From NCBI RefSeq assembly GCF_000717335.1, contig NZ_JNYZ01000032.1:38730-102729 (forward strand): DNA of 64,000 bases. Reading direction: 5' to 3'. The translations under genes were made by a program, and so were the position numbers. This document shows, one piece after another, positions 1 to 7,922 of this stretch. Within the stretch, counting starts at the first letter, position 1; each line of letters opens with the position of its first letter. The stretch comes from Amycolatopsis jejuensis (lineage in GTDB: Bacteria; Actinomycetota; Actinomycetes; Mycobacteriales; Pseudonocardiaceae). The notes under the pieces were generated by a model that saw only the letters and a program-made list of their open reading frames with translations, searched no databases and was not told where the DNA came from.

Positions 1-906
1 GCCGACCGTGGTGAATGCGATTTCGCCAAGGACGTCGCCGCCGACCTGCCGTTGCTGACGCTCGCCGAGGTCTTCGGCGTGCCGGAGCAGGACCGGCGGC
101 TGATGTTCGACTGGAGCAACCGCGTGATCGGCTACCAGGACGCCGAATACGCGGTGAGCGCGACTGTCCGTGCCGACGACGTGACCGACCTTGCGCGGGC
201 CGCGCTGGCGGTGCGCCCGGAACCTGGTCCGGGCGGGCAGATGCCGGATCCACGCAGCCGCACCGGAATGCCCGACCTGTATGCCTACGCGCACGCACTC
301 GGCGAACACAAGCGCACGCACCCGGGCGACGACGTGATGAGCAATCTGATGCAGTACGTCGACGACGACGGCGGCCGGGTGTCGATCGAGGAATTCGAGA
401 ACCTGTTCTGGCTGTTTTCCGTGGCAGGCAACGAAACTCTGCGCAACGGCCTGCCCGGCGGGATGGCCGCGCTGCTGGCGCACCCGGAGCAGTACCGCAA
501 GCTGCTCGCCGACCGGACCCTGCTGCCCGGCGCGGTGGAGGAAATGCTGCGCTGGTGGACGCCGGTGATGAACTTCCGCCGCACCGCGACGCAGGACACC
601 CGGCTGTCCGGGGTCGACATCAAAGCCGGGGACAAGGTGGTGGTGTGGTTCTCGTCGGCCAACCGGGACGAGTCGGTGTTCCCAGACCCGGACGTCTTCG
701 ACGTGACGCGCGCACCGAGCGAGCACCTGACGTTCGGCCACGGCCCACACTTCTGCCTCGGCTCCCACCTCGCGCGAGTGCAGATGCGCGCGCTGTTCGA
801 GGCCGTGCTCGACCGGCTCGGCGAGGTTCGGCCCGCAGGTGAACCCCGCCGGTTGCGGTCGAACTTCCAGAACGGGATCAAAAGCCTCCCGATCCGCTGG
901 GACTGA
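1..906 (+). CDS. Cytochrome P450, C-terminal part (5' end outside window)
   Basis: Heme-thiolate monooxygenase; the reading frame is open from the first base, so the N-terminus lies upstream. Visible P450 landmarks in order are the I-helix segment AGNET, the K-helix ExxR (EEMLR), the PERF-like region and the heme-binding loop FGHGPHFCLGSHLAR with its cysteine ligand. The remaining 301 residues are about three quarters of a soluble bacterial P450 (usually near 400). AGNET in place of the usual AGxxT carries the proton-relay threonine. A substrate cannot be named. No redox partner gene lies downstream within the window; a G-rich repeat tract follows directly. Confidence 0.95.
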   Translation, partial: ADRGECDFAKDVAADLPLLTLAEVFGVPEQDRRLMFDWSNRVIGYQDAEYAVSATVRADDVTDLARAALAVRPEPGPGGQMPDPRSRTGMPDLYAYAHALGEHKRTHPGDDVMSNLMQYVDDDGGRVSIEEFENLFWLFSVAGNETLRNGLPGGMAALLAHPEQYRKLLADRTLLPGAVEEMLRWWTPVMNFRRTATQDTRLSGVDIKAGDKVVVWFSSANRDESVFPDPDVFDVTRAPSEHLTFGHGPHFCLGSHLARVQMRALFEAVLDRLGEVRPAGEPRRLRSNFQNGIKSLPIRWD

Positions 907-1009
907 CCTGCGGTTGGTGGCGGAAGGTGGGTCGGTTCGGCTGCGGTGGGTTGGGCAGGGGTGGCCTCCTCCTGCTATCGGGGCGCGTGTGCGGTGTGGG
1001 GTTGGTTGA

Positions 1010-1740
1010 GTTCGGTCGGTGGGGGTCGCTGCGGTTGGCTGGGGGTGGCACGTCGGCCGAGGTCGGTCGATGGTGGCTGCCGTGGTCAGCCAGTGGCGCC
1101 GGGTCGGGCGAGGTCGGTCGACGGTGGCGGCCGTGGTGGGCCGGTGGCGCCGGGATGGGTGAGGTCGGGTGGCGGCCGTGGTCAGCCAGCGGCGGCGGGT
1201 CGGGCGAAACGGAGCTGCAGCGGCCGTCGGAGCCGACTGCGGGCGGCGGGGCGGCCGGAATTGACCTCCGGCGGTAGCCGCCGTTGAGTGCCGCGTCGGT
1301 CGCTGCCTGCCGATGGCGGACGCCGGGGCTTTCGGGTGCGCTGGGCTGGCCGAAGTCGCCCAGCTGCGGTTACTGGGGGTGGACCAGCGGTGCCGGGTCG
1401 GAGGGGGTCGCCCAATGCTGGACGCCGTGGTGGGCCAGCGGTGCCAGGTTGGGCGGGGTCGGTAAGTGCTGGCTGTCGGGGTGGGTCGGTGGTGTCGGGG
1501 CAGGTGGGGTTGGCCTGCGGTGGTTGTCGAGGTTGGCTGGCGGTGCCAGGTTGGGCGGGGTCGGTAAATGCTGGCTGCCGGGGTGGGTCGGTGGTGTCGG
1601 GGCGGGTGGGGTTGGCCTGCGGTGGTTGTCGAGGTTGCCTGGCGGTGCCAGGTCGGCCGAGGTCGGCTGGTCGTGGCGGTCAGGGTTGGGTGGCGGTGCC
1701 GGGGCGGTCGAAGCCGAGTTGCTGCGACCGCTCGGCGGGG
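1010..1740. repeat. 51-bp G-rich minisatellite filling the gap between convergent genes
   Basis: The 839 bases between the P450 stop and the next gene hold a degenerate tandem repeat with a 51-bp unit. Phase points recur at 1390, 1441, 1492, 1543, 1594 and 1645, and three further units lie around 1061-1210. Units 1441-1542 and 1543-1644 form a near-identical 102-bp higher-order pair. The plus strand is strongly G-biased with many GGGG and GGTGG runs, so quadruplex formation is possible. Because 51 is a multiple of three, long open frames result (17-residue Gly/Trp/Val-rich repeats). None has a convincing start or domain, and I read the tract as non-coding. Confidence 0.8.
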
Positions 1741-1745
1741 ACTGG

Positions 1746-2507
1746 TCAGCCGAAGCTGACCAGTGAAAGCCAGCGGTCCAGGAACTCCGTGTCTCCGCTG
1801 CGTTGGGCGGTCTCCGCGGGCAGGCGGCCGTAGATCATCAGCAGGAGGTCGGCCAGCGGGGCTGCCACGGTGACCGTCGCGGTCCCCGCTGGTGGGCCTG
1901 GGTGCCAGCCCAGGACTTCGCCGGTGAGGTCGACCGTCCACGAGGCTGCGTGGTCCGTCGGGGAGAGGTGGATGGTGCGGCCCGGGGCGAGCAGTTCGCG
2001 GCGTTCCGGGAAGTACTCCAGCATCGCCGGCAGCGAGCCCAGCTCGAGCCATTCCTCCAGCGCGTCGTGCGCCACCTCCGGGGTGACGGTGAACTTTCCG
2101 CCCGCGGCCATGGTCGCGTCGGCGCGGTGGACTGTCGTCTCGTTCATGAAACGTCGTGCATAGAACGCTGCCCGGGGCTCGCCGTCGGGGATCGGGGTGA
2201 ACACCTGCGCGTCCGGACCCGCTTCGCGCAGGGTCGCCGCCAGCATCCGGGCACCGTCGGCGAGCCACGTCGCCGGGCGTGGGACGTCCACCGGCTGCCG
2301 CAGCTCTTCGTCCGGCAACGGGTGGTCGGCTCGCGTGCGGACGGTCTCCTCCGCCCACCGGTGCCCGGTGCCGATGTGGTTGAGCAGCTGCCCGAGGTTC
2401 CAGTCCGGACAGGACGCGATCCGCGTCGCCCGGTCCGCGCCCTCGACGGCCGCCGCGAGCAGCTCCGTCTGCCGCACGATCTCGGCGCAACGCTGGTCGA
2501 AGTCCAT
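1746..2507 (-). CDS. Maleylpyruvate isomerase family protein (TIGR03083-like, DinB fold)
   Basis: A 253-residue protein of the mycothiol-dependent maleylpyruvate isomerase / DinB-like superfamily. The N-terminal four-helix part carries the putative metal-binding histidines (LLNHIGTGHRW near residue 45 and NETTVHRAD near 140, with the E-x3-H pattern). A C-terminal SCP2-like part follows. The family uses mycothiol, the actinobacterial thiol, for isomerase or transferase reactions; the substrate is unknown. The ATG at 2507 is preceded by a good GGAGAGG ribosome site. It is transcribed toward the repeat tract. A paralogous family member lies at 27638-28441. Confidence 0.85.
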   Translation of the reverse strand: MDFDQRCAEIVRQTELLAAAVEGADRATRIASCPDWNLGQLLNHIGTGHRWAEETVRTRADHPLPDEELRQPVDVPRPATWLADGARMLAATLREAGPDAQVFTPIPDGEPRAAFYARRFMNETTVHRADATMAAGGKFTVTPEVAHDALEEWLELGSLPAMLEYFPERRELLAPGRTIHLSPTDHAASWTVDLTGEVLGWHPGPPAGTATVTVAAPLADLLLMIYGRLPAETAQRSGDTEFLDRWLSLVSFG

Positions 2508-2599
2508 GGGGTGTCCTCTCCGGTTCGGGTCCGTTGACACCGAGTGGTCGGAGCCACCGGAGCCATCCGGACGCCGCGCCCCGAAGAAGTTTCCCGGAG

Positions 2600-3598
2600 T
2601 TAATCCACGCTCCAGGCGTCGCTCCACTCCGCATTGCGAGCCGCGCGGTATCGCACGCCGTGCCGCTTCGACACGACGGTGCCGGGGGCCAGCCCGTCGA
2701 CGGTGCACAGCTCGAGCTGCACGAACCCCTTGTGCTTGCGCGGATGCCGGATGATCCGCGCCGACGGCCGGTCGACCGGAGCCGACGTGGCTGCCACGTA
2801 CGAGAACTTCTCGTCCTCGAATCCGAGCGTTCCGGACTTGATTCGCCGGTGTACCCCGCTGCGTGGCAACCGGGCGGCGAAGTGACACCAGTCCTCGCCC
2901 GGGGTGATGGGGCAGCTGCCGTCGTGCGGGCACGGCGCAACGACGCGGCGGCCCGCTTCGCGTAGGACATCGCGAGCTGCGCGAATGCGCTCGAACCCGG
3001 CAGGCGTGCCGGGCTCCACGAGCACGACCGTGCCGGCTTTCGCCGCGAGCCACCGGACCACGTCGGCGCGGCCGGGCTCAGGCAGCTCGCCCAGGACATA
3101 CGACATCGTGACCAGGTCGGCCTCCGGCGCAGCCGAGGCGGAATCGACCAACCCGCGCTGCCAGGTCGCGGCTCGGACGGCAGGCTCGACGGCGTTCGCT
3201 GCCAGCTTGCGCCCCAGCGCCAGCGCACCAGCCACCTGCTCGACGACGGTGCATTTCTCCAGCGAAGGCCATACTGCGGCTGCTGCCCACACCGCGGCCC
3301 CGGTGCCGCCGCCGATGTCGACATGGGTCTTCGGCGCGTACCCGGGCGCGGCGGCAGCCACCTCGTCCAGTACAGCGCTGACCGCCGCGTATGTGGCCGG
3401 CATCCGATACCCGGCGTACGCTGCGACGTCCAGCTCCGAGGTGAGGATCGGCGACGTCGCTGAGTCGCCTTGTCGATAACGCTTGCTGAGCCGGTCGACG
3501 GCCTGCGCAAGCCGGGATTCGGGGTACCGGCCGAGCTCGTCGTCGAGGGCGGAGCGGAGATCGTCGGGGAGGGTTGCCACGGACGAGAATTCTCCCAT
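2600..3598 (-). CDS. Rsm22-like small-ribosomal-subunit methyltransferase family protein
   Basis: A 332-residue class I SAM-dependent methyltransferase. Motif I is HVDIGGGTGAAVWAA near residue 100. The Rsm22/METTL17 signature is the cysteine-rich stretch CPHDGSCP...DWCHF near 222-240, which in mitochondrial homologues helps bind an Fe-S cluster, followed by a basic C-terminal RNA-binding-like tail. The family acts in small-subunit ribosome assembly in mitochondria; the bacterial role is less clear. The ATG start at 3598 sits about 135 bases from the divergent DGPF operon. The domain match is clear; the biological role is inference from the family. Confidence 0.88.
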   Translation of the reverse strand: MGEFSSVATLPDDLRSALDDELGRYPESRLAQAVDRLSKRYRQGDSATSPILTSELDVAAYAGYRMPATYAAVSAVLDEVAAAAPGYAPKTHVDIGGGTGAAVWAAAAVWPSLEKCTVVEQVAGALALGRKLAANAVEPAVRAATWQRGLVDSASAAPEADLVTMSYVLGELPEPGRADVVRWLAAKAGTVVLVEPGTPAGFERIRAARDVLREAGRRVVAPCPHDGSCPITPGEDWCHFAARLPRSGVHRRIKSGTLGFEDEKFSYVAATSAPVDRPSARIIRHPRKHKGFVQLELCTVDGLAPGTVVSKRHGVRYRAARNAEWSDAWSVD

Positions 3599-3666
3599 GC
3601 CCGTTTTGTCCCCAGGGGCTCGCCTGACCTGCTAGTTTCGCGGCGGGGAAAAAAGTTTGGGGACCG

Positions 3667-3693
3667 TGTCGATCCGGCGGGCAGCCGTTCGAC
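3667..3693 (+). promoter_or_regulatory. Putative ECF42-type promoter of the DGPF-sigma operon
   Basis: TGTCGA at 3667-3672, a 17-base spacer and CGAC at 3690-3693. This matches the TGTCGA / CG(A/T)C elements reported for ECF42 target promoters. It lies 40 bases upstream of the first DGPF gene, and the operon encodes an ECF42 sigma factor, so autoregulation is likely. The motif is seen directly; its use is inference. Confidence 0.6.
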
Positions 3694-3733
3694 GCAGGAG
3701 TGAGAGAAAGCCGAGAGCGAAGGGGAACCAGAG

Positions 3734-4162
3734 ATGCGTTTCATGGTGATCATGAAGTCCAGCGAGGAGAGCGAAGCGGGCGAGATGCCCAGCACGGAGC
3801 TGCTCGCCGAGATGGGGAAGTTCAACGAGGAACTGGTGCGGGCCGGCGTGATGCTCGCCGGGGAGGGCCTGCTGTCCAGCGCGGAGGGGGCGCGCGTGCG
3901 GTTTGGCGGGACTGCTGAACCATCGGTGATCGACGGTCCGTTCGCCGAGACCAAGGAACTGGTTGCCGGGTTCTGGATCCTGCAGGTCCGCTCGCTGGAA
4001 GAAGCGGTGGAATGGGTGAAGCGCGTGCCGAACACCGACGGTGCGCACCACGAGATCGAGATCCGGCGCATTGCCGAAGCCGAGGATTTCGGTGACAACT
4101 TCACCCCTGAGCTGCGGGAAGCCGAGGAGAAGCTGCGCGAGGAAGCCGCCAAGAACGCATGA
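3734..4162 (+). CDS. DGPF (YCII-related) domain protein 1
   Basis: A 142-residue YCII-related protein with the diagnostic DGPFAETKELVAGFWIL stretch near residue 67 and a ferredoxin-like alpha/beta fold. Its C-terminal charged helix (EAEEKLREEAAK) is an extension that its neighbour lacks. DGPF proteins are the hallmark neighbours of ECF42 sigma factors; their chemistry is not settled. The ATG at 3734 follows a purine-rich AGGGGAA. The stop overlaps the next start as ATGA, implying translational coupling. Confidence 0.92.
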   Translation: MRFMVIMKSSEESEAGEMPSTELLAEMGKFNEELVRAGVMLAGEGLLSSAEGARVRFGGTAEPSVIDGPFAETKELVAGFWILQVRSLEEAVEWVKRVPNTDGAHHEIEIRRIAEAEDFGDNFTPELREAEEKLREEAAKNA

Positions 4163-4515
4163 AGTTCATGGTGCTCGTGAAGGCGAACGCGGCATCGGAG
4201 GCGGGAGCGGTGCCGAGCCGGGAGCTCATCGAGCAGATGAACCGGTTCAACGAGGAACTCGCGTCGTCGGGACACCTGGTCCAGACCGCAGGGCTCACGC
4301 CGAGCGCGGAGGGCGCCCGGCTGCTGTGGTTCGAGGGCGACAGCGAGCCAGAAGTGGTGGACGGTCCGTTCGCCGAGACGAAGGAGCTGGTGGCCGGGGT
4401 CTGGATCCTGCAGGGGGAGTCGGTCGCGGAGATCGTGGAGCTGATGAAGCGCGCGCCGAACCCCGACCGGCAGGCAGGCACCGTCGAGATCCGCCCGATG
4501 ATCGACGCGTTGTGA
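4159..4515 (+). CDS. DGPF (YCII-related) domain protein 2
   Basis: A 118-residue paralogue of the preceding gene; both contain DGPFAETKELVAG and similar N-termini (MKFMVLVKA versus MRFMVIMKS). It looks like a tandem duplication. It starts within the ATGA overlap. A 12-bp perfect hairpin separates it from the sigma gene 54 bases downstream, which could reduce read-through into the sigma gene. Confidence 0.92.
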   Translation: MKFMVLVKANAASEAGAVPSRELIEQMNRFNEELASSGHLVQTAGLTPSAEGARLLWFEGDSEPEVVDGPFAETKELVAGVWILQGESVAEIVELMKRAPNPDRQAGTVEIRPMIDAL

Positions 4516-4521
4516 CGGCTC

Positions 4522-4549
4522 GCCCGCCCGAGGGTTGCCTCGGGCGGGC
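4522..4549 (+). terminator. Intercistronic GC hairpin before the sigma gene
   Basis: A perfect 12-bp stem, GCCCGCCCGAGG (4522-4533), with a GTTG loop and its complement at 4538-4549. No U-tract follows. It sits between DGPF gene 2 and the sigma gene and may act as a partial terminator or an mRNA-end stabiliser that sets the antisigma-free sigma at a lower level. Confidence 0.55.
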
Positions 4550-4569
4550 CGGGGCTGTCTGATGGGGCC

Positions 4570-5847
4570 GTGGACACGCATGGTGCCGTGGAGGCGGTCT
4601 GGAGGATCGAGTCGGCGCGGGTGATCGCGGGTCTCGCGCGCATGGTGCGCGACGTGGGCCTCGCCGAGGAGCTGGCGCAGGACGCGCTGGTTGCTGCGCT
4701 CGAACAGTGGCCGGATACCGGCGTGCCGCGTAACCCGGGTGCCTGGCTGATGACCATCGCGAAGCGGCGGGCCATCGATCTGTTCCGGCGCAACGAGACG
4801 CTGGGCCGCAAACTCGACGAGATCGGCCGCGAGCAGGAGCAGCTCGGCGAGGGCGTGCTGCCCGACTTCGACGCTGTCCTCGACGACGAACACATCGAGG
4901 ACGACATGCTCCGCCTCGTGTTCACCGCCTGTCACCCGGTGCTGTCCACCCAAGCGCGCGTGGCGTTGACCTTGCGCATGCTCGGCGGGCTCACCACCGA
5001 CGAGATCGCGCGCGCGTTCCTGGTGAAGGAATCGACTGTCGCGCAACGCATTGTGCGGGCAAAGAAGACGCTGGCCGACGCCAAGGTGCCGTTCGAGGTG
5101 CCGGTTGGTGACGAGCGCGTGGCGCGGGTGCCCGCCGTGCTCGAAGTGATCTACCTGATCTTCAACGAGGGCTACTCGGCGACGCGCGGCGACGATTGGA
5201 TGCGCCCCGCGCTGTGCGAGGACGCGATGCGGCTTGGCCGGGTGCTGGCCGGGCTGATGCCTGCCGAGCCGGAAGTGCACGGCCTGGTGGCGCTGATGGA
5301 AATCCAGGCTTCGCGGTCGGCGGCGCGCACCGGCCCGAACGGGGAGCCGGTGCTGCTGATGGACCAGGATCGCGGCCGTTGGGACCGCCTGCTGATCCAG
5401 CGTGGTCTTGCTGCGCTGACGCGGTCGGAACAACTCGCTGACGGCGCGTACGGGCCGTATTCCGCGCAGGCTGCGATCGCTGCGTGCCATGCCACGGCGG
5501 TGACGCCCGACGAAACGAACTGGACGCGGATCGCCGCGCTGTACACGGGTTTGGCGCAGCTCACGCCGTCGCCGGTGATCGAGCTGAACCGGGCCGTCGC
5601 GGTGTCGATGGCCGAGGGACCGGAGGCCGGGCTGGCCCTGGTGGACCGGATCGCGGACGATCCGGCGCTGAAGAACTACCACCTGCTGCCGAGCGTGCGC
5701 GGCGATTTCCTGTACAAGCTGGGCCGCCGTGACGAGGCGCGCGCCGAATTCGAACGCGCGGCCGAGATGACGGGCAATGCGCGCGAACGGGCGCTGCTGC
5801 TCGAACGGGCCGAGTCGTGCAGCAAACAGGAAGCGGGAACGAGGTAG
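4570..5847 (+). CDS. ECF42-group RNA polymerase sigma factor with long C-terminal extension
   Basis: A 425-residue alternative sigma factor. Sigma region 2 lies at about 10-85 (ELAQDALVAALEQWP, AWLMTIAKRRAIDLFRR). Region 4 lies at about 125-175 (LTLRMLGGLTTDEIARAFLV.ESTVAQRIVRAKK). Beyond it is a roughly 240-residue DUF6596/TPR-like C-terminal extension (EVIYLIFNEGYSAT..., helical repeats to the end), typical of ECF42. These sigma factors lack a classical anti-sigma and are thought to be controlled through the extension. The GTG start at 4570 was chosen because the sigma region begins there. The two DGPF genes upstream complete the standard ECF42 locus. Confidence 0.93.
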   Translation: MDTHGAVEAVWRIESARVIAGLARMVRDVGLAEELAQDALVAALEQWPDTGVPRNPGAWLMTIAKRRAIDLFRRNETLGRKLDEIGREQEQLGEGVLPDFDAVLDDEHIEDDMLRLVFTACHPVLSTQARVALTLRMLGGLTTDEIARAFLVKESTVAQRIVRAKKTLADAKVPFEVPVGDERVARVPAVLEVIYLIFNEGYSATRGDDWMRPALCEDAMRLGRVLAGLMPAEPEVHGLVALMEIQASRSAARTGPNGEPVLLMDQDRGRWDRLLIQRGLAALTRSEQLADGAYGPYSAQAAIAACHATAVTPDETNWTRIAALYTGLAQLTPSPVIELNRAVAVSMAEGPEAGLALVDRIADDPALKNYHLLPSVRGDFLYKLGRRDEARAEFERAAEMTGNARERALLLERAESCSKQEAGTR

Positions 5848-6255
5848 GCGGGCACCGGTCGGTGCGGTCGTGATCTGCATGGGGGAAACGGTGCCGCACG
5901 GGTCTGACAGTTTTCGCGAATCGGGGGGTTGGGGCTCGGGGTTGTCCACAAGTCGGTGCGGCTGTGGACAACCTGGCCTTGGCGGGCTTGGGGTTGCCGG
6001 ATGTTCGGTACGTTCGTGGTGGGCGGCGATGTGACCCGGGATTGTGGCTTGCAAGGAGGGAGTTGTTGGTGTGATTGGTTGATGGGGAGGTTCGCTTGGG
6101 TGGCTGAAGTTCCTGCCGGGGCTTGGTGAAGCGGCTGATGTGGTGGCGACCGGCGACTGGACTGTAAGCCGGTGGACGATGCCAACGTCACCAAGTCAGG
6201 CCAGTGGTTCGTCGGCGCTCTGGTGGGTTTGGCCGGGGTGTCGTCGGACTGTGGG
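5848..6255. other. Intergenic region between convergent genes, with paired DnaA-box-like sites
   Basis: No credible gene in 408 bases. The notable content is TTGTCCACA (5942-5950) facing TGTGGACAA (5963-5971), forming a 10-bp inverted repeat (5941-5950 / 5963-5972) with a 12-base gap. Both halves are perfect high-GC actinobacterial DnaA boxes. The rest shows no further structure that I can support. Confidence 0.6.
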
Positions 6256-7734
6256 TCAGCGGGTTCGTACGTAGCCCAGTCGCATGGAGAGGGCGGCTGC
6301 TGTTCCGGCTACCGTTGCGCCGAGTTCGTCTGCTCGGCGGAGGACGCGCGGTGCTGGGCCGGCGATGCTGATTGCGGCGATCGGGCGTCCGGAGTGGTCG
6401 CGGACGGCTGCGGCGACGCAGCCGACGTCCGGTTCGTTCTCGACGTCGTCCACGGCCCAGCCGCGGCGGCGGGTGCGGGCCAGGTCGTCCAGGAGGCGGA
6501 CTGGGTCGTTGATGGTCTTGAGGGTGAGGCTGTCGAGCTTCATGCGGCGGACGCGTTCCACCCGGTCGGCCTCCGGCAGGGCTGCGAGCCATGCCTTGCC
6601 CAGTGACGTCGCGTGCTGGGGGCGGCGCGTGCCCAGGCGGCAGGCCAGGGTTACCGCGCTGGCGCTGCGTTCGGTGGCGACGTAGACCATGGCGTCGTTG
6701 TCCGGGACGGCGAGGTACGTCGTCTCGCCGGAGCGTTCGGCCAGGGCGGACAGGTAGCGCGGCGCGCAGCGGTGCAGGTCGGTCGCGGCCATTGCGCGGG
6801 CGCCCAGTTCGACGAGCCGTGTGCCGAGCCGGACGCGTCCGGTGACGCTGTCTGCCTCCAGGTACTCGAGGCGCTTCAGGGTGCCGACGATCCGGTACGC
6901 CGCACTGCGCGACAGGCCCAACTGTCGGGCCAGGGCGTTGGTGGAGATTTCCTGGTGCTGCCCGACGTGCTCCAGCACTGCGAGGCCGCGTTCCAGGGTG
7001 CCGCTCTGGTCGAGCTTGCGTGGCTCGGCTCCCCGTGGCTCGGTCCTGCGTGGTTCCGGACCTCGTGGCTGTGGACTACGTGGCTCGGTCCCGCGTGGCT
7101 CAGGGCTGCGTGACTCCGGACTGCGTGACTCCGGACTGCGTGGCTCCGCGCTGCGTGAGTCCGGACTTCGGGAGTCTGTCCCGTGTGGCTCGGCCTCGCG
7201 GGTGTTCGGCCTGCGTGGATCCAGACCGGTTGGAGTCATTGCTGAGGAGGTCGCGGCGCGTGCGTCCGGCCTGCTCGAATCCGCACTCCGCGGATTCGAG
7301 CTGAGCGAATCCGTCCTGCGCGCGTCCGGCACCCGCGACGTCGCACCGGGCGAGTTCATCCCGCGCGGCTCGGCCAGACGCGAGTCCGTTTCGCGCGAAT
7401 CCGTCCCACGTGTGTCCAGTCCCCGCGCCACGGTCCCGCGTGACTCCGGCCCCTGCGTCACCACGCCACGTGACTCCGGCCCCTGCGCCACCGTCCCGCC
7501 GGACTCCGGCCCCTGCGCGACCACCCCACGTGACTCCAGTCCCTGCGTCACCAACCCGCGGGACTCCGCCCCCCGAGTCTCGACCCCCCGAGTCTCGACC
7601 CCCCGAGTCTCGACCCCCCGAGTCTCGACCCCCCGAGTCGCCACCCCACGCGACTCCAGCCCCCGTGTTACGTCCACGTTCGCCTCCGCCTCGGCTGTTG
7701 CGCTGCGTTCCCGGTCACCGGTGCGTGGTGCCAT
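6256..7734 (-). CDS. IclR-family regulator with a 44-copy pentapeptide-repeat N-terminus
   Basis: A 492-residue protein. Residues 244-492 are a normal full-length IclR regulator: winged helix LERGLAVLEHVGQ..., recognition helix LSRSAAYRIVGTLKRLEYL, then the GAF-like effector domain (GETTYLAVPDNDAMVYVA, HATSLGKAWLA, CVAAAVRD..GRPIAAISIAGP). Residues 24-243 are uninterrupted five-residue repeats, consensus R-G/S-x-E/D-S/T/P, for example four successive RGVET. The extension nearly doubles the protein. A GGAGG lies 24 bases upstream of the ATG at 7734, farther than ideal, and no ATG occurs near residue 244, so translation of the repeat is plausible but unproven. Divergent from murT. Confidence 0.8.
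   Translation of the reverse strand: MAPRTGDRERSATAEAEANVDVTRGLESRGVATRGVETRGVETRGVETRGVETRGAESRGLVTQGLESRGVVAQGPESGGTVAQGPESRGVVTQGPESRGTVARGLDTRGTDSRETDSRLAEPRGMNSPGATSRVPDARRTDSLSSNPRSADSSRPDARAATSSAMTPTGLDPRRPNTREAEPHGTDSRSPDSRSAEPRSPESRSPESRSPEPRGTEPRSPQPRGPEPRRTEPRGAEPRKLDQSGTLERGLAVLEHVGQHQEISTNALARQLGLSRSAAYRIVGTLKRLEYLEADSVTGRVRLGTRLVELGARAMAATDLHRCAPRYLSALAERSGETTYLAVPDNDAMVYVATERSASAVTLACRLGTRRPQHATSLGKAWLAALPEADRVERVRRMKLDSLTLKTINDPVRLLDDLARTRRRGWAVDDVENEPDVGCVAAAVRDHSGRPIAAISIAGPAPRVLRRADELGATVAGTAAALSMRLGYVRTR
7006..7665 (-). repeat. 15-bp coding minisatellite (pentapeptide repeats) in the IclR gene
   Basis: About 44 tandem 15-bp units encode residues 24-243 of the IclR protein. 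Units at the 5' end are almost identical (RGVET x4), and they become progressively divergent toward the winged helix (RSPES, RGTEP, RGPEP). The phase stays exactly at five residues throughout with no frame-breaking indel, as expected for a translated low-complexity linker expanded by slippage. Confidence 0.85.
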
Positions 7735-7922
7735 CGAGCGGGGTTGGACGCTAACACCTCCGATGTATAGACGGAAGATCTTGACCGAAGTCTGTCATAC
7801 CCTCTGACAATCTTGCGCCAAATGGTTCAACCTCCGATCGGTAAGACTGCTTACAAATGGTAGCGGAGATTGGAGTCACGCTCTCAGGAAAATCACAGCG
7901 CCTTGGGCGCACGGTTTGGGTG

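Noticed and set aside
927..1833. Gly/Trp- and Val/Gly-rich open frames on the plus strand
   Set aside because: They arise from the 51-bp repeat (a multiple of three), appear in several frames at once, lack a ribosome site and match no domain.
6821..7807. Plus-strand open frame with LRGSG-type pentapeptides
   Set aside because: It is the mirror of the 15-bp repeat in the IclR gene; only the minus-strand frame runs on into a real winged-helix domain.
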